Both the position numbers and the translations under genes were made by a program. 64,000 bases of DNA, taken from Actinomycetospora chibensis (GTDB lineage Bacteria; Actinomycetota; Actinomycetes; Mycobacteriales; Pseudonocardiaceae). Of the stretch, positions 8,444 through 20,851 are shown piece after piece. Where the stretch lies: contig NZ_JAQZAM010000001.1 in NCBI RefSeq assembly GCF_028737215.1, positions 1 to 64,000 of the forward strand. The letters run 5' to 3'. Under the pieces are notes generated by a model, which was given only the letters and a program-made list of their open reading frames with translations, made no database searches and had not been told where the DNA came from. Each line of letters starts with the position of its first letter. The first letter of the stretch is position 1.

Positions 8444-10012
8444 TCAGCGCACGATCACGTCCACCACGACCGGGCCCGTCGAGCGCAGGGCCTCGGTGAG
8501 GGCGGGCGCCAGCTCGTCGGGACGCTCGACGCGCACGCCCGGGACGCCCTGGCCGGCCGCGAGGGCGACGAAGTCGAGCCCCGGGAGCGCGGTGCCCACC
8601 GGCTTGCTGATCCCGAAGTGCTCGGCGAACTGGTCGAGGGCGCGGTAGCGGGCGTTGTGCACCACGACGACGGTGAGCGGGACGCTCTGCTGAGCGGCCG
8701 ACCACAGCGCCTGGATCCCGTACATCGCCGAGCCGTCCCCGACGAGCGCCACGACCCGCTGGGGACGTCCCATCGCCATCCCCACCGCGGCGGGCAGGCC
8801 GTGCCCGAGCCCGCCGCTGGCGCAGGTGAAGAAGCTCGCCGGGCGGTCGAAGGGCAGGTGGTCGTGCATCGGCCCGCGGGTCGCCGGAGCCTCCTCGACG
8901 ACCACGGAGTCGACCGGTCGCAGGTCGGCGAGGGTCTGGAGCAGCAGCTCCTCGGTGATGCCCTCGTCCTCGGCCTCCACCCGCGCGACGGCCGGTCGTG
9001 GCGCCGGGAACGGGCGCTGCGGTGGCGGCGGCCCCGCGAGCAGGGCATGCACCCCGTGGCGCACGCCGGTGACGATCGAGGTGCCCACCGGCGTCCAGGC
9101 CGCGTGCGCCGGGTCGTCGGTGAGCTGGACCAGCGTCGTGCCCTCGGGCACCGCGGTGTCGCCCTCCACCGCCCCCTCGGTGTGGAACGGGAACACCGGG
9201 GCACCGAGCACCAGCACGAGGTCGTGCTCGCGCAGCGCCCCCCGGATGCCGTCGTGCGCGGCCGGGAGGAAGCCGCCGAAGAGCCGGTGGCGCTCGGGGA
9301 ACCCGCAGCGCGGCGACATCGGGGCGACGTAGACCCGCGCGGCGTGCCGCTCGGCGAGGGCGACGACGTCGTCGAAGGCACCGTCGCGGTCCACCTCGCC
9401 CCCGACGACGAACGCGGGCGCGCTCGCGGCGGCCAGACGGTCCGCGACGTGGGCGAGCGCGTCGGGGTCGCCCGCCACCGAGCCGACGACGCGGTGGGCG
9501 GACACGTCGCCGGCGGGCCGGTCCCAGTCGTCGACCGGCACCGACACGAGCACCGGCCCGCACGGCGGCGTGGACGCCACGTGGATCGCGCGGGCCAGGG
9601 TGGCGGGGACGTCGGCGGCGCGGGCCGGCTCGCGCGAGAACTTGACGTAGGGCTCGCCGAACTCGGCCGGGCGCTCGGCGAACAGGAACGGCTCCCCCAC
9701 CAGCAGCGACCGTGCCTGCTGGCCCGCGACGACCACCAGGGGCGTGCGGTTGCGGAAGGCGGTGAAGACGTTCCCCAGGCCGTGGCCCACCCCGGCCGCC
9801 GAGTGCAGGTTCACCAGACCCGGACGGCCGGTGGCCTGCGCGAACCCGTCGGCCATGGCGACCGCCACCGACTCCTGCAGCGCGAGGGCGTAGCGGAAGT
9901 CGTCCGGGAAGTCCCGGAACATCGGCAGCTCCGTGGAGCCCGGGTTCCCGAAGATCGTCGTGATGCCGTGCTCGCGCAGGACCGCGAGTGAGGCCTCCCG
10001 GACCGTGGTCAC
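8444..10012 (-). CDS. mdlC: Benzoylformate decarboxylase-like thiamine-diphosphate enzyme
   Basis: A 522-residue ThDP-dependent 2-oxo-acid decarboxylase. Counting from the GTG start, the known active-site residues of benzoylformate decarboxylase fall into place: Ser26 in NPGSTELP, Glu47 in QESVAVA, His70 in LHSAAG, and His277 (equivalent to His281) in [10 protein letters not shown]. The cofactor motif [13 protein letters not shown] is followed by the expected [12 protein letters not shown]. It overlaps trpB2 by 4 nt (GTGA) and is last in that unit. No mandelate racemase or dehydrogenase is nearby, so the substrate may be a different aryl- or alkyl-glyoxylate. The family call is firm; the substrate is not. 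Confidence 0.85.
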   Translation of the reverse strand: MTTVREASLAVLREHGITTIFGNPGSTELPMFRDFPDDFRYALALQESVAVAMADGFAQATGRPGLVNLHSAAGVGHGLGNVFTAFRNRTPLVVVAGQQARSLLVGEPFLFAERPAEFGEPYVKFSREPARAADVPATLARAIHVASTPPCGPVLVSVPVDDWDRPAGDVSAHRVVGSVAGDPDALAHVADRLAAASAPAFVVGGEVDRDGAFDDVVALAERHAARVYVAPMSPRCGFPERHRLFGGFLPAAHDGIRGALREHDLVLVLGAPVFPFHTEGAVEGDTAVPEGTTLVQLTDDPAHAAWTPVGTSIVTGVRHGVHALLAGPPPPQRPFPAPRPAVARVEAEDEGITEELLLQTLADLRPVDSVVVEEAPATRGPMHDHLPFDRPASFFTCASGGLGHGLPAAVGMAMGRPQRVVALVGDGSAMYGIQALWSAAQQSVPLTVVVVHNARYRALDQFAEHFGISKPVGTALPGLDFVALAAGQGVPGVRVERPDELAPALTEALRSTGPVVVDVIVR

Positions 10013-11283
10013 GGCTCGTCGACGAGGTCGCCCGCGAGGTACTCCTGGTACGCGGCGAGGTCGAGCAGCCCGTGGCCGCAGTAGTTGAAGAGGATCACCC
10101 GCTCCTCGTTCTTCGCGGTCGCGTCCGCGGCCTCCTGGATCACCGACGCGATGCCGTGTCCCGCCTCCGGCGCCGGGATCTTGCCCTCGACGCGCGCGAA
10201 CAGGACGTTGGCCTCGAACACCGCGCGCTGCTTGTGCGCCACCGCCTCCATCCGGCCCTCGTGCACCAGCTTGGAGATGATCGGCGAGTCGCCGTGGTAG
10301 CGCAGCCCGCCGGCGTGGATGCCGGGCGGCACGAAGTCGTGGCCGAGCGTGTACATGTTCATCAGCGGCGTCAGGCCCGCGGTGTCACCGAAGTCGTAGG
10401 AGTAGGTGCCCTTCGTCAGCGTCGGGCACGACGCGGGCTCGGCGGCGAGCAGGCGCACCGACGGGTCGGGCAGGAACGGCAGGGCGACTCCGCCGAGGTT
10501 GGAGCCGCCGCCGCACGGGGCGATGACGACGTCCGGGCGGGTCTCCCCCGCGTTCGCCAGCTGCTGCTGCGCCTCGAGGCCGATGATCGTCTGGTGCAGC
10601 AGGACGTGGTTGAGCACGGAGCCCAGCGCGTAGTGGGTGTCGTCGCGGCCGACGGCGTCGCGCACGGCGTCGGAGATCGCCGCGCCGAGCGAGCCGGGGT
10701 GCGACGGGTCGTCGATCGGCGACGGGACGACGCTGCCGCCCCACGTCTCCATGATCACCTTGCGGTAGGGCTTCTGCTCGAAGCTGCGGCGCACCATGTA
10801 GACCGCGCACTCGAGGTCGTACTGCGCGCACGCGAAGGCCAGCGCCGTGCCCCACTGGCCGGCGCCCGTCTCGGTGGCCAGGCGTGCGATGCCCTCGCGG
10901 GCGTTGTAGAACGCCTGCGGCACCGCCGAGTTCGGCTTGTGCGAGCCCGCGGGCGACACGGACTCGTCCTTGAAGTAGATCCGCGCCGGCGTGCCCAGCG
11001 CGGCCTCGAGCCGACGGGCGCGCACGAGCGGCGTCGGCCTCCACAGGCGCAGGACGTCGAGGACCTCGCCGGGGATGTCGATCCACGGGTCGGCCGACAT
11101 CTCCTGGCCGATCAGCTCCTGGGCGAACAGCGGAGCCAGGTCGTCCGGCCCGACCGGCTCACGCGTCGCCGGATGGAGCGGGGGATCCAGGGGTGTCGCG
11201 AGATGCGGTGCGACGTTGAACCACGCCGTGGGGAGCTCGGACTGTGCGAGCGCGAACCGTGTGTCGAGAGCCGGGGCCACCAT
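10009..11283 (-). CDS. trpB2: TrpB-like PLP enzyme (TrpB2 type)
   Basis: A 424-residue tryptophan-synthase beta-like protein of the longer TrpB2 type. The PLP lysine is Lys116 in AGSHKPNSA, the catalytic glutamate is Glu138 in [10 protein letters not shown], and CGGGSNLGG is the phosphate-binding loop. No trpA lies in the window. TrpB2 proteins act without TrpA and include serine deaminases and stand-alone synthases. Start ATG 11283 is 14 bp after the rbpA stop, so rbpA transcription may continue into it; the stop overlaps the decarboxylase start by 4 nt. A beta-elimination or substitution step feeding a 2-oxo acid to the next enzyme is my inference. Confidence 0.83.
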   Translation of the reverse strand: MVAPALDTRFALAQSELPTAWFNVAPHLATPLDPPLHPATREPVGPDDLAPLFAQELIGQEMSADPWIDIPGEVLDVLRLWRPTPLVRARRLEAALGTPARIYFKDESVSPAGSHKPNSAVPQAFYNAREGIARLATETGAGQWGTALAFACAQYDLECAVYMVRRSFEQKPYRKVIMETWGGSVVPSPIDDPSHPGSLGAAISDAVRDAVGRDDTHYALGSVLNHVLLHQTIIGLEAQQQLANAGETRPDVVIAPCGGGSNLGGVALPFLPDPSVRLLAAEPASCPTLTKGTYSYDFGDTAGLTPLMNMYTLGHDFVPPGIHAGGLRYHGDSPIISKLVHEGRMEAVAHKQRAVFEANVLFARVEGKIPAPEAGHGIASVIQEAADATAKNEERVILFNYCGHGLLDLAAYQEYLAGDLVDEP

Positions 11284-11297
11284 GGCCCCGGATGCTC

Positions 11298-11642
11298 TCA
11301 GCTCTCGCCGCGTCGCGCGCGGAGCTTGGCCAGCGCCTCGTCGAGAAGGGCCTCGCCGTCGGCGTCGGAGCGGCGCTCCTTCACGTAGGCGAGGTGCGTC
11401 TTGTAGGGCTCCGTGCGCTTCGCGGGCGGGGGGTTCTTCTCGTCGGTGTTGGCCGGCAGGCCGCAGCGCGGGCAGTCCCAGCTCGAGGGGATCTCCGCGT
11501 CGACCGCGAACGACGGGCGGGTCTCGTGCCCGTTCGAGCACCAGAAGGAGATCACGGTGCGCGCCGCGCTCTCCCCGCGCTCGGACTCCCCCATCGGACC
11601 CGAGCCCACCCGGGTGCCTCGGATCGCGTTGCCAGTCGCCAT
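11298..11642 (-). CDS. rbpA: RNA polymerase-binding protein RbpA
   Basis: A 114-residue actinobacterial transcription factor that binds RNA polymerase and the principal sigma factor and stabilises the open complex. The basic N-terminal tail ([15 protein letters not shown]) is followed by a zinc-binding core with CSNGHE and CPRCG, the characteristic [13 protein letters not shown], and a C-terminal sigma-interacting helix ending [16 protein letters not shown]. It lies 55 bp downstream of secG on the same strand. Confidence 0.92.
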   Translation of the reverse strand: MATGNAIRGTRVGSGPMGESERGESAARTVISFWCSNGHETRPSFAVDAEIPSSWDCPRCGLPANTDEKNPPPAKRTEPYKTHLAYVKERRSDADGEALLDEALAKLRARRGES

Positions 11643-11697
11643 CGCCGGAGTACCTCCGCGTCCAGGGGCGGCCCGGCCGAATGACCAGGGCCGCCCG

Positions 11698-11934
11698 TCA
11701 GCCTTCGATCTTGACGAGCAGCCCCGTACCGACGATGGAGATCAGCCAGATGGCACCCACGAAGAGGGTGAGGCGGTCGAGGTTCTTCTCCACGACGCTC
11801 GACCCGGCGAGGCTGGACTGCACCCCGCCGCCGAACAGCGACGACAGCCCGCCTCCGCGCCCACGGTGCAGCAGCACCAGCAGCACCAGCAGCAGGCTGG
11901 ACGCGATGAGCAGGATGTCGAGGAACAGTCGCAT
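11698..11934 (-). CDS. secG: Preprotein translocase subunit SecG
   Basis: A 78-residue inner-membrane subunit of the SecYEG channel with two predicted membrane helices (about residues 3-21 and 52-72) joined by a loop containing HRGRGGGLSSLFGGGVQSSL, the typical actinobacterial SecG loop. The start MRLFLDILLI at 11934 gives the expected length; upstream in-frame codons add no conserved sequence. It follows tpiA at 141 bp, the usual pgk-tpi-secG order. Confidence 0.92.
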   Translation of the reverse strand: MRLFLDILLIASSLLLVLLVLLHRGRGGGLSSLFGGGVQSSLAGSSVVEKNLDRLTLFVGAIWLISIVGTGLLVKIEG

Positions 11935-11962
11935 GTCGGTGTCCGTGACCTCCGGGTGCCGA

Positions 11963-11984
11963 CCCCGTCCGGGGCCGGACGGGG
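11963..11984 (-). terminator. GC-rich hairpin between tpiA and secG
   Basis: CCCCGTCC at 11963-11970 and GGACGGGG at 11977-11984 form a perfect 8-bp stem with a 6-nt loop, downstream of tpiA and just before secG. There is no U-tract, so it may be a processing, attenuation or weak termination element rather than a standard intrinsic terminator. Confidence 0.4.
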
Positions 11985-12075
11985 CTCTGACCGTCCCCGA
12001 CGTGCGGGATCGGTGCCTAGCGAGGACGATACCCCGCCTTCGTGACGACTCCGTCATGACCCTGCGGCGGAACGC

Positions 12076-12861
12076 TCAGGGCAGGGGCCCGCCCGCGGCG
12101 AGGGCGCAGAGCTCCGCGAAGCCCTCGGGGTCGAGGCTCGCGCCGCCGACGAGGGCGCCGTCGACGTCGTCGGACTTCACGAGCTCGGCGACGTTGTTCG
12201 ACTTCACCGAACCGCCGTAGAGGATCCGGACGCCGTCCGCGACGGTCGCGCCGTGCACCTCGCGGATCCGCTCGCGCAGGGCGTGGCACACCTCCTGGGC
12301 GTCCGACACGCCGGCGCTCTTGCCGGTGCCGATGGCCCAGACCGGCTCGTAGGCCAGCACGATCTTCGCGACGTCGGCGGCCGTGAGGCCGTCCAGCGCC
12401 GCGTCGAGCTGACCGGTGCAGTGCGGCACGTGGGTGCCCGCGTCGCGGACCTCCTCGCCCTCCCCCAGGCACAGGATCGGGGTCAGGCCGTGCCGCAGGG
12501 CCGCGCGGACCTTGCGGTTGACGAGCGCGTCGTCCTCGCCGTGGATCGTGCGTCGCTCGGAGTGCCCGACGACCACCCACGTGCAGCCGAGCTTCGCCAG
12601 CATCGCGCCCGAGACGTCACCGGTGAACGCGCCGGAGTCCTCGGGCGAGAGATCCTGGCCGCCGTAGGTGATCGGCATCGAGTCGGCGTCGACGAGGGTC
12701 TGCACGCTGCGCAGGTCGGTGAACGGCGGGAGCACCGCCACGTCGACGACGTCGTAGTACTTGCCCGGGAGCGCGAACGCGAGCTTCTGGGTCACCCCGA
12801 TCGCCTCGAGGTGGTTGAGGTTCATCTTCCAGTTGCCCGCGATCAGGGGCTTGCGGGCCAT
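12076..12861 (-). CDS. tpiA: Triosephosphate isomerase
   Basis: A 261-residue TIM barrel interconverting dihydroxyacetone phosphate and glyceraldehyde-3-phosphate. The N-terminal lysine is in AGNWKMNL, the electrophilic histidine in VVGHSERR, the catalytic glutamate in [12 protein letters not shown], and the phosphate loop is YGGSVKSNN. The ATG overlaps the pgk stop by one base (TGATG), so gap, pgk and tpiA form a coupled glycolytic operon. Confidence 0.96.
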   Translation of the reverse strand: MARKPLIAGNWKMNLNHLEAIGVTQKLAFALPGKYYDVVDVAVLPPFTDLRSVQTLVDADSMPITYGGQDLSPEDSGAFTGDVSGAMLAKLGCTWVVVGHSERRTIHGEDDALVNRKVRAALRHGLTPILCLGEGEEVRDAGTHVPHCTGQLDAALDGLTAADVAKIVLAYEPVWAIGTGKSAGVSDAQEVCHALRERIREVHGATVADGVRILYGGSVKSNNVAELVKSDDVDGALVGGASLDPEGFAELCALAAGGPLP

Positions 12862-14065
12862 CAGCTCTCCTCGAGGACGGCGATACCGGGCAGGACGTGG
12901 CCCTCGAGGAACTCCAGCGACGCGCCACCCCCGGTGGAGATGTGGCCGAAGCGCTCCTCGTCGAGGCCCGCGGCACGGATGGCGGAGGCGGAGTCGCCGC
13001 CCCCGATGACGCTGAACGCCGGCGAGTCCGCGACGGCCTCGGCGACGCCGGTGGTGCCCGCCGCGAACGGCGCCATCTCGAACACGCCCATCGGGCCGTT
13101 CCAGAACACCGTGGCGGCGTCGGCGAGCTTCTCGCCGAACAGGCGCACCGTCTCGCTCCCGACGTCGAGGCCCATCCAGCCGTGGGGGATCTCCGACACC
13201 GGCACCGTACGGGTGTTCGCGTCGGCCGCGAAGGCGTCCGCGACGACGACGTCGACCGGCAGCACGAGCGTGTCGGGGTACTGCGCGAGCAGCTCCCGGC
13301 AGGTGTCGAGCTGGTCGGACTCGAGCTTGGAGTCGCCCACGTCCTTGCCCTCGGCCGCGAGGAAGGTGAAGCACATCGCCCCGCCCACCAGCAGCGTGTC
13401 GACCTTCGGCAACAGGTTGGTCAGCACCGCGAGCTTGTCGGAGACCTTCGAGCCGCCGAGGATCACCGCGTACGGCCGGGCCGGGTCGCCGGTCAGCCGG
13501 CGCAGCACCTCGGTCTCGCGGGCGACGAGGTCGCCGCCGTAGGCCGGGAGCCTGCGCGCGATCTCGACCACCGAGGCCTGCTCGCGGTGCACGACGCCGA
13601 AGCCGTCGGAGACGAACGCCCCGTTCGGCACGAGCTCGGCGAGCTCCGTCGCGAGCTGGTCGCGCTCGCCCTCGGTGCCCGTCTCGCGGGGGTCGCAGCG
13701 CACGTTCGCGAGCATCGCCACGCCCCCGGAGCGCAGCCCCTCGGCCACCCCACGGGCGGACAGACCCACCACGTCCTGTGCCAGCGACACCCGCTGGTCG
13801 AGCAGCTGGCCCAGGCGGCCCGCGACCGGCGAGAGCGAGGCCACCGGGTCGCGGCCGGGCGGCTCGCCGCCCTTCGGCCGGCCGAGGTGGGCCATGACCA
13901 GGACCTTGGCCCCGGCCGCGGCGAGCCTGGTGATGGTCGGGAGCGCCGCGCGGATGCGGCCGTCGTCGGTGATGGTGTAGCCGTCCAGGGGCACGTTGAA
14001 GTCCGCGCGCAGCAGGACGAACCGGTCCTGCACCCCGTCGGCGATCAGGTCGTCGACTGTCCGCA

Positions 14066-14066
<1 letters not shown>
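12861..14066 (-). CDS. pgk: Phosphoglycerate kinase
   Basis: A 401-residue kinase transferring the acyl phosphate of 1,3-bisphosphoglycerate to ADP. The N-terminal [12 protein letters not shown] signature, the [10 protein letters not shown] loop, [10 protein letters not shown], and the C-terminal nucleotide loop VIGGGDSA are present. The start at 14066 overlaps the gap stop by one base (TGATG), and the stop overlaps the tpiA start the same way. Confidence 0.96.
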
Positions 14067-15148
<1,082 letters not shown>

Positions 15149-15198
15149 ACGAACGCGGACCCGCTGTCCGGCCCGCGCGGACGACGTCACGTGCGCCG

Positions 15199-16182
15199 TC
15201 AGTGGTCCGCCAGCTCCGCCATCTCCTCGGTGACCACCGAGGACGTGTCGGGCACGCGCATGTCCTTGGCCTTCTTGTCGGCCATGGCCAGCAGACGCCG
15301 GATGCGCCCGGCCACCGCGTCCTTGGTCATCGGCGGCTCCGCGAGCTGGCCGAGCTCCTCCAGCGAGGCCTGCTCGTGCTCCACCCGCAGGCGGCCGGCC
15401 TGCACCAGGTGGTCGGGCACCTCGTCGCCGAGCAGCTCCAGCGCCCGGTTGACGCGCGCCGTCGCCGTGACGGCCGCCTTCACCGAGCGCCGCAGGTTGG
15501 CGTCGTCGAAGTTCGCCAGCCGGTTCGCGGTCGCGCGCACCTCGCGGCGCATCCGGCGCTCCTCCCACGCCAGCACCGAGGTGTGGGCGCCGAGACGGGT
15601 CAGCAGCGCGCCGATGGCGTCGCCGTCGCGGACCACGACGCGGTCCGCGCCCCGGACCTCGCGGGCCTTGGCGACCACGCCCAGCCGGCGGGCGGCGCCG
15701 ACCAGCGCCATCGCGGCCTCCATGCCCGGGCAGGTGATCTCCAGGGCCGACGAGCGACCGGGCTCGGTGAGCGACCCGTGGGCGAGGAACGCCCCACGCC
15801 ACGCGGCCTCGGCGTCGCAGACGCCCCCGGAGACGACCGGGGGCGGGAGCCCACGCACGGGGCGCCCGCGCGGGTCGAGGAGCCCGGTCTGGCGGGCCAG
15901 GGAGTCTCCGTCGGCGGCGACGCGCACGACGTAGCGGGTGCCCTTGCGCAGCCCGCCCTGCGAGAGCACGTGGACCTCGGGGCTGTGCCCGTAGAGGTCG
16001 TGGATCTCCCCGCGCAGGCGGCGGGCGGCGGAGCCGGTGTCGAGCTCCGCCTCGACGACGACGCGACCGGCGACGATGTGCAGCCCGCCGCCGAAGCGCA
16101 GCAGGGCGGCCACCTCGGCGCGCCGGCAGCACGTCTTGGTCACCGCGAGCCTGCTGAGTTCGTCCTTGACCGCTGCGGTCAT
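15199..16182 (-). CDS. whiA: Sporulation and cell-division regulator WhiA
   Basis: A 327-residue WhiA: a degenerate LAGLIDADG homing-endonuclease-like N-terminal domain joined to a C-terminal helix-turn-helix. Conserved stretches include [41 protein letters not shown] and [16 protein letters not shown]. In Streptomyces it works with WhiB to switch on division genes. The ATG at 16182 overlaps the yvcK stop as ATGA; a GTG six bases upstream is possible. It is the last gene of the uvrC-rapZ-yvcK-whiA operon. Confidence 0.95.
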   Translation of the reverse strand: MTAAVKDELSRLAVTKTCCRRAEVAALLRFGGGLHIVAGRVVVEAELDTGSAARRLRGEIHDLYGHSPEVHVLSQGGLRKGTRYVVRVAADGDSLARQTGLLDPRGRPVRGLPPPVVSGGVCDAEAAWRGAFLAHGSLTEPGRSSALEITCPGMEAAMALVGAARRLGVVAKAREVRGADRVVVRDGDAIGALLTRLGAHTSVLAWEERRMRREVRATANRLANFDDANLRRSVKAAVTATARVNRALELLGDEVPDHLVQAGRLRVEHEQASLEELGQLAEPPMTKDAVAGRIRRLLAMADKKAKDMRVPDTSSVVTEEMAELADH

Positions 16183-17258
16183 GGCCACCTTCGGTCCTCC
16201 TCCTGGTGGGGGCGGGCGGGGTCGGCACCGGGCGCGACGGCGGCATGGCTGCCGTTCGTCCCGCCGGTCCGGGCCGGGCCCAGGGGGTCGCGATGATCGA
16301 CCCGGTGGTGGGCGGCGTCGGCGAGTGCCTCGGCCAGCGCCTCGGGGTGGTGCCGGGGACTGCCGTCGGGCGCGCCGACGGAGGTCAGGAGCGTGTCCGC
16401 GCCGAAGGCCTCGGCCCCGCGGCGCAGCAGGTCGGGCGCCGGGACGGCGTCGGTGTCGGCCACCACGACGTCCAGGCGCAGGCGCGGCGCGTGCGCGGCG
16501 AGCACCTCGAGGTGCTGCTCGGGCGAGAACCCGGCGGTCTCTCCCGGCTGCGGGGCGAGGTTGAGGACGAGGACCTTGCGGGCCTCGCTCTCGACCAGGG
16601 CGTTGAGCAGCTCGGGGACGAGCAGGTGGGGCAGGACGCTCGAGAACCACGACCCCGGCCCCAGGGTGATGACGTCCGCGGAGCGCAGGGCGTCGCACGC
16701 CTCCGGGCACGCCCGCGGCCGGCGCGGGTCGAGCCGCACGTGCTGCACCCGCCCGGGCGTGGTGGCGACGGCGACCTGCCCGCGGATCCGGTGGGCGACG
16801 TCGCGCCCCTGGTCGCCGCCCTCGGGGCCGAAGATGCCGGTGACGTCGGCCTCGATGTCGACCGGTTGCGTGCTCATCGGCAGCACCCGCCCCGACACCC
16901 CGAGCAGGCGGCACGCCTGGTCGAGGGCGGCCACCGGGTCGTCGAGGACCTCCAGCAGGCCGGCGAGCAGCAGGTTGCCGACGGCGTGGCCCGCGAGCGC
17001 CCCGTGCCCGCCGTAGCGGTGCTCGAAGACCCGCTGCCACAGCGTGTTCTCGGGGCCCGGGTTCTCCTGACCGGCCAGCGCACCGAGCGCCATGCGCAGG
17101 TCGCCCAGCGGCAGGATGTCCAGCTCGCGCCGGATCCGCCCGGACGAGCCGCCGTCGTCGGCGACCACCACGACGGCCGTGATGTCGTCGGTCAGCCGGC
17201 GCAGCGCCGAGAGCGTCGCGTGCAGCCCGTGGCCCCCTCCGAGGGCGACGGCCTTCAC
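16179..17258 (-). CDS. yvcK: YvcK-family gluconeogenesis factor
   Basis: A 359-residue protein of the YvcK/CofD-like family, needed in several bacteria for growth on gluconeogenic carbon sources and for cell-wall homeostasis, probably by binding UDP-GlcNAc. The nucleotide-sugar-binding start [13 protein letters not shown], the DDGGSSGR loop and the [15 protein letters not shown] block are conserved. The last 40 residues, rich in H, D, P and A, look disordered. It overlaps rapZ and whiA by 4 nt on each side. Confidence 0.92.
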   Translation of the reverse strand: MKAVALGGGHGLHATLSALRRLTDDITAVVVVADDGGSSGRIRRELDILPLGDLRMALGALAGQENPGPENTLWQRVFEHRYGGHGALAGHAVGNLLLAGLLEVLDDPVAALDQACRLLGVSGRVLPMSTQPVDIEADVTGIFGPEGGDQGRDVAHRIRGQVAVATTPGRVQHVRLDPRRPRACPEACDALRSADVITLGPGSWFSSVLPHLLVPELLNALVESEARKVLVLNLAPQPGETAGFSPEQHLEVLAAHAPRLRLDVVVADTDAVPAPDLLRRGAEAFGADTLLTSVGAPDGSPRHHPEALAEALADAAHHRVDHRDPLGPARTGGTNGSHAAVAPGADPARPHQEEDRRWP

Positions 17259-18154
17259 TCGCGCCCCACGTCGCGGTGCGACACCGTGACCCGCACGCCG
17301 TCCTGGCCGGCCATCCGCCTCGCGAGCTCCTCGGCCACCGCGACGCTGCGGTGCTTGCCGCCGGTGCAGCCCACGGCGACGGTCAGGTAGCGCTTGCCCT
17401 CGCGCCGGTAGCCCGCGCCGACGAGGCGCAGCAGCTCCAGGTAGCGGTCGAGGAACTCCTCGGCGCCCTCCTGCGAGAGCACGTAGTCGCGGACCTCGGC
17501 CTCGCGCCCGTCGTGCTCGCGCAGCTCGGGGATCCAGTGCGGGTTGGGCAGGAAGCGCATGTCGACGACGAGGTCGGCGTCCGGCGGCAGCCCGTGCTTG
17601 TAGCCGAACGACACGACCGTGACGCTGTGCCCGACGTCCGCGGCGTGGTCGCCGAACGCGCTCTCGATCGCCGCGCGCAGCTGGTGCACCGAGCGGTTCG
17701 AGGTGTCGACGACGAGGTCGGCGAGGTCGTGCAGCGGCGAGAGCAGCTCGCGCTCCGCGGCGATGCCGTCGGAGAGGCGCCCGTCGCCCTGCAGGGGGTG
17801 CGAGCGGCGGTTCGCCTCGAACCGGCGGATCAGCACGGCGTCCGACGCGTCGAGGAACAGCACCCGGGGCCGGTCGCCGCGGGCGTCCAGCTCCTTGATC
17901 ACCGCGCCGAGGTCGGCGGTGAACGCGCGGCTGCGCACGTCCATCACCACGGCGATGCGCGTGACCTGCCCCGACGAGCGGGTTCCCAGGTCCACCATCG
18001 TCTCGATCAGCTCCGGCGGGAGGTTGTCGACGACAAACCAGCCGAGGTCCTCGAGCACCTTGGCCGCGGTGCTGCGGCCCGCCCCGGACAGGCCGGAGAC
18101 GATCGCGACCTCGATCCCGCCGGTGCGCACGGGTCCCTCCGAGCGCCCGGTCAT
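17255..18154 (-). CDS. rapZ: RNase adapter / nucleotide-binding protein RapZ
   Basis: A 299-residue RapZ (YvcJ) homologue with an N-terminal P-loop domain and a C-terminal domain containing [10 protein letters not shown] and [14 protein letters not shown]. In enterobacteria it directs GlmZ RNA to RNase E; in actinobacteria its role is unclear. The P-loop reads GLSGAGRST, with Arg in place of the usual Lys; as I recall this is common in actinobacterial members, so it should not be read as inactivation. It overlaps uvrC and yvcK by 4 nt on each side. Confidence 0.93.
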   Translation of the reverse strand: MTGRSEGPVRTGGIEVAIVSGLSGAGRSTAAKVLEDLGWFVVDNLPPELIETMVDLGTRSSGQVTRIAVVMDVRSRAFTADLGAVIKELDARGDRPRVLFLDASDAVLIRRFEANRRSHPLQGDGRLSDGIAAERELLSPLHDLADLVVDTSNRSVHQLRAAIESAFGDHAADVGHSVTVVSFGYKHGLPPDADLVVDMRFLPNPHWIPELREHDGREAEVRDYVLSQEGAEEFLDRYLELLRLVGAGYRREGKRYLTVAVGCTGGKHRSVAVAEELARRMAGQDGVRVTVSHRDVGRE

Positions 18155-20166
18155 GTCGTTCCCCCGTCCGTCAGCGCCGACAGGATGGCCTCGGCGGTGC
18201 GACGGCCGACGCCGGGCACCTCCATGACGTCCTCGACCGACGCGGCCCGCAGTTTCTTGACCGACCCGAAGTGCTTGAGCACCGCCGTACGCCGGGCCTC
18301 GCCGAGCCCGGGCACCCCGTCCAGCGCGGACGCCGTCATCCGCGACGAGCGCTTCTGGCGGTGGTAGGTGATGGCGAAGCGGTGCGCCTCGTCGCGCACG
18401 CGCTGGAGCAGGTAGAGCGCCTCGCTCTGGCGGGGCAGGATCGCCGGGTCCTCCTCGCCGGGCAGCCAGACCTCCTCGAGGCGCTTGGCCAGCCCGACCA
18501 CGGCGACGTCGGTGACGCCGAGGTCGCCAAGGACCTCGGCGGCCGCGGCGACCTGCGGGGCGCCGCCGTCGACCACCAGCAGGTTCGGCGGGTACGCGAA
18601 CTTCCGCGGGCGGCCCGTCGTGGGGTCGATACCCGGCAAGGGGCCGTCGAGCTGGTCGGGCGCGATCTCCCCGGACATCGGCGCGCCGTCGCTGGTCTCG
18701 CCGGAGCAGGCCGTGTCGGTGTGGTCGGGGGCCTCCTCGGCGGTCTCCCGGAGGTACCGGGAGAACCGGCGCCGGACGACCTCGGCGATCGCCGCGACGT
18801 CGCCGCCCTCCGCGCCGCCGCGGATCGAGTAGCGCCGGTAGTCGGCCTTCTTCGCCAGCCCGTCCTCGAAGACCACCAGGCTCGCGACGACGTCGGAGCC
18901 CTGCACGTGCGAGACGTCGGTGCACTCGATGCGCAGCGGCGCGGTGTCGAGCCCGAGCTGCTCCTGGAGCTCCTCCAGCGCCGCGCTGCGGGCCGTGAGG
19001 TCGCCGGCGCGGCGGAGCTTGTGCCGGGTCAGCTCCTCGCGGGCGTTGCGCTCGACGGTCTCGGCGAGGGTGCGCTTGTCGCCGCGCTGGGCGACGCGCA
19101 GCGACACCCGCGAGCCGCGCAGGTCGGAGAGCCACTGGGTCAGGGCCTGCGCGTCGGCGGGCATCGCCGGGACGAGGACCTCGCGCGGCACCGGCTGCAC
19201 GGCGTCGTCCGCGGAGCCCGCGAGGGCGGCCTGCTCGCCGTAGAACTGCGCGAGGAACTGCCCGACCAGGCTCTCGAGGTCGCTGTCCGCCTCGGTCTCG
19301 ACCACCCAGCCTCGCTGGCCCCGGACCCGCCCGCCGCGGACGTGGAAGACCTGGACCGCGGCCTCAAGCTCGTCGGTGGCGAAGGCGACGACGTCGGCGT
19401 CGGTGCCGTCGCCGAGCACCACCGCCTGCTTCTCGACGACCCGCTTCAGCGCCCCGGCGTCGTCACGCAGGCGCGCGGCCTTCTCGAAGTCCATGTCGGC
19501 CGCGGCGACCTGCATGTCCTTCTCGATGCGGCCGATCAGCTGGTCGGTGTGGCCGGCGAGGAAGTCGCAGAAGTCGAGGACGATCTGCCGGTGCTCCTCG
19601 GCGTCGACGCGCCCGACGCACGGCGCCGAGCACTTGTCGATGTAGCCGAGCATGCACGGGCGTCCGATCTGGCCGTGGCGCTTGAACACCCCGCTCGAGC
19701 ACACCCGCGCCGGGAAGACCCGCGTCAGGAGCTTCACCGTCTCGCGGATCGCCCACGCGTGGGCGTACGGGCCGAAGTACCGCACGCCCTTCTTGCGGGG
19801 CCCCCGGTAGACCCGGAGCTGCGGGTACTCCTCGTTCAGCGTCACCGCCAGCACCGGGTAGGTCTTGTCGTCCCGGTAGCGGACGTTGAACCGCGGGTCG
19901 TACTCCTTGATCCAGTTGTACTCGAGCTGGAGGGCCTCGACCTCGGTGTGCACCACCGTCCACTGGACGGCCGCGGCGGTGGTGACCATCCGTCGTGTCC
20001 GGGGGTGCAGCCCCGCGACGTCGGCGAAGTACGAGTTGAGCCGGCTGCGCAGGTTCTTGGCCTTGCCGACGTAGATGACACGCCCGTTCTCGTCCGAGAA
20101 CCGGTACACGCCGGGCGCCTCCGGGATGGTCCCGGTGGCGGGTCGGTACGTCTGCGGGTCGGCCAT
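18151..20166 (-). CDS. uvrC: Excinuclease ABC subunit C
   Basis: A 671-residue UvrC, the dual-incision nuclease of nucleotide-excision repair. Order of domains: GIY-YIG nuclease (about 15-100, [21 protein letters not shown]), Cys-rich segment [11 protein letters not shown] motif (about 215-250), RNase H-like domain with ECTDVSH and [10 protein letters not shown], and tandem HhH at the C-terminus. An extra loop of about 50 residues splits the RNase H-like domain ([13 protein letters not shown] region), as in other actinobacteria. ATG 20166 is the first gene of its operon. Confidence 0.95.
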   Translation of the reverse strand: MADPQTYRPATGTIPEAPGVYRFSDENGRVIYVGKAKNLRSRLNSYFADVAGLHPRTRRMVTTAAAVQWTVVHTEVEALQLEYNWIKEYDPRFNVRYRDDKTYPVLAVTLNEEYPQLRVYRGPRKKGVRYFGPYAHAWAIRETVKLLTRVFPARVCSSGVFKRHGQIGRPCMLGYIDKCSAPCVGRVDAEEHRQIVLDFCDFLAGHTDQLIGRIEKDMQVAAADMDFEKAARLRDDAGALKRVVEKQAVVLGDGTDADVVAFATDELEAAVQVFHVRGGRVRGQRGWVVETEADSDLESLVGQFLAQFYGEQAALAGSADDAVQPVPREVLVPAMPADAQALTQWLSDLRGSRVSLRVAQRGDKRTLAETVERNAREELTRHKLRRAGDLTARSAALEELQEQLGLDTAPLRIECTDVSHVQGSDVVASLVVFEDGLAKKADYRRYSIRGGAEGGDVAAIAEVVRRRFSRYLRETAEEAPDHTDTACSGETSDGAPMSGEIAPDQLDGPLPGIDPTTGRPRKFAYPPNLLVVDGGAPQVAAAAEVLGDLGVTDVAVVGLAKRLEEVWLPGEEDPAILPRQSEALYLLQRVRDEAHRFAITYHRQKRSSRMTASALDGVPGLGEARRTAVLKHFGSVKKLRAASVEDVMEVPGVGRRTAEAILSALTDGGTT

Positions 20167-20282
20167 GATGGCACCAGCGTAGGCGCGTCCGTCCGGAGCT
20201 TCGGCGTGCACCCAGATGGGTGGAATCGGCGTGTCGCACGGTGTGTCGCGGCGTGTCGGTGCGGCGCCGCGCCGTGACCGCC

Positions 20283-20774
20283 TCACTGCGGACCTTCACG
20301 CCTCCGCCGCTCGAGCCCCTCGCGCCCCGCCCGCGCGTCGGTCAGGTCGCCGGCGCGTCGGTGCAGCTCGTTGCCCATCGCCGCGACCCACCGCGCCACC
20401 ACGAGAAGCTCCGCGTCCGAGAACGGCGCCTGCCGAGCCTGCACGTCGTCGAGCAGCGCCTGCCACGACAGGTGGTCCCTCGGCGCGACGAGGTGGCCCA
20501 CCACGACCTTGCGACGGTTGTCGGGGTCGCGCCACCGCGCCACCCGGCCCGCCTCCTCGAGCCCGTCGACGACCGCCGTCGCCGCCCCCGGGCTGAGACC
20601 GAGCCTCTCGGCGAGCGCCGTCATCGGCATCCCCCGTGGCCGGTCGACGATCTGCAGACACGCCAGCTCGACCTCGCGGAGACCCAGGCGCCTCGCCATC
20701 TCGTGGTGGTGGCGCCGCAGGGCGACCGCGAGGTCGTCGACCAGGGCCGTCGCCACCCACGTCCGATCGTCCAC
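20283..20774 (-). CDS. MarR-family transcriptional regulator
   Basis: A 163-residue winged-helix regulator. The recognition region [42 protein letters not shown] has the DxRxK-type wing of MarR proteins. The GTG start at 20774 is preceded by GGGAGG. It stands alone on the minus strand between uvrC and the MetE-like gene. The 299 bp upstream hold three copies of a 17-bp hairpin repeat. No obvious target is encoded beside it. Confidence 0.82.
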   Translation of the reverse strand: MDDRTWVATALVDDLAVALRRHHHEMARRLGLREVELACLQIVDRPRGMPMTALAERLGLSPGAATAVVDGLEEAGRVARWRDPDNRRKVVVGHLVAPRDHLSWQALLDDVQARQAPFSDAELLVVARWVAAMGNELHRRAGDLTDARAGREGLERRRREGPQ

Positions 20775-20851
20775 CCGGTCCCTCCCCGCTCCGACGGCCG
20801 ACGCTACGAGGGAGGGCCGTCAGGCGGGGGTCGGTTCGTGGAAGTCGTTCC

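Noticed and set aside
17255-18154. RapZ as inactive because the P-loop reads GAGRS instead of GAGKS
   Set aside because: As I recall, Arg at this position is usual in actinobacterial RapZ, and the rest of the protein is intact.
18660-18800. Insertion or frameshift in uvrC around the [13 protein letters not shown] segment
   Set aside because: The frame continues cleanly and an extra loop here is typical of actinobacterial UvrC.
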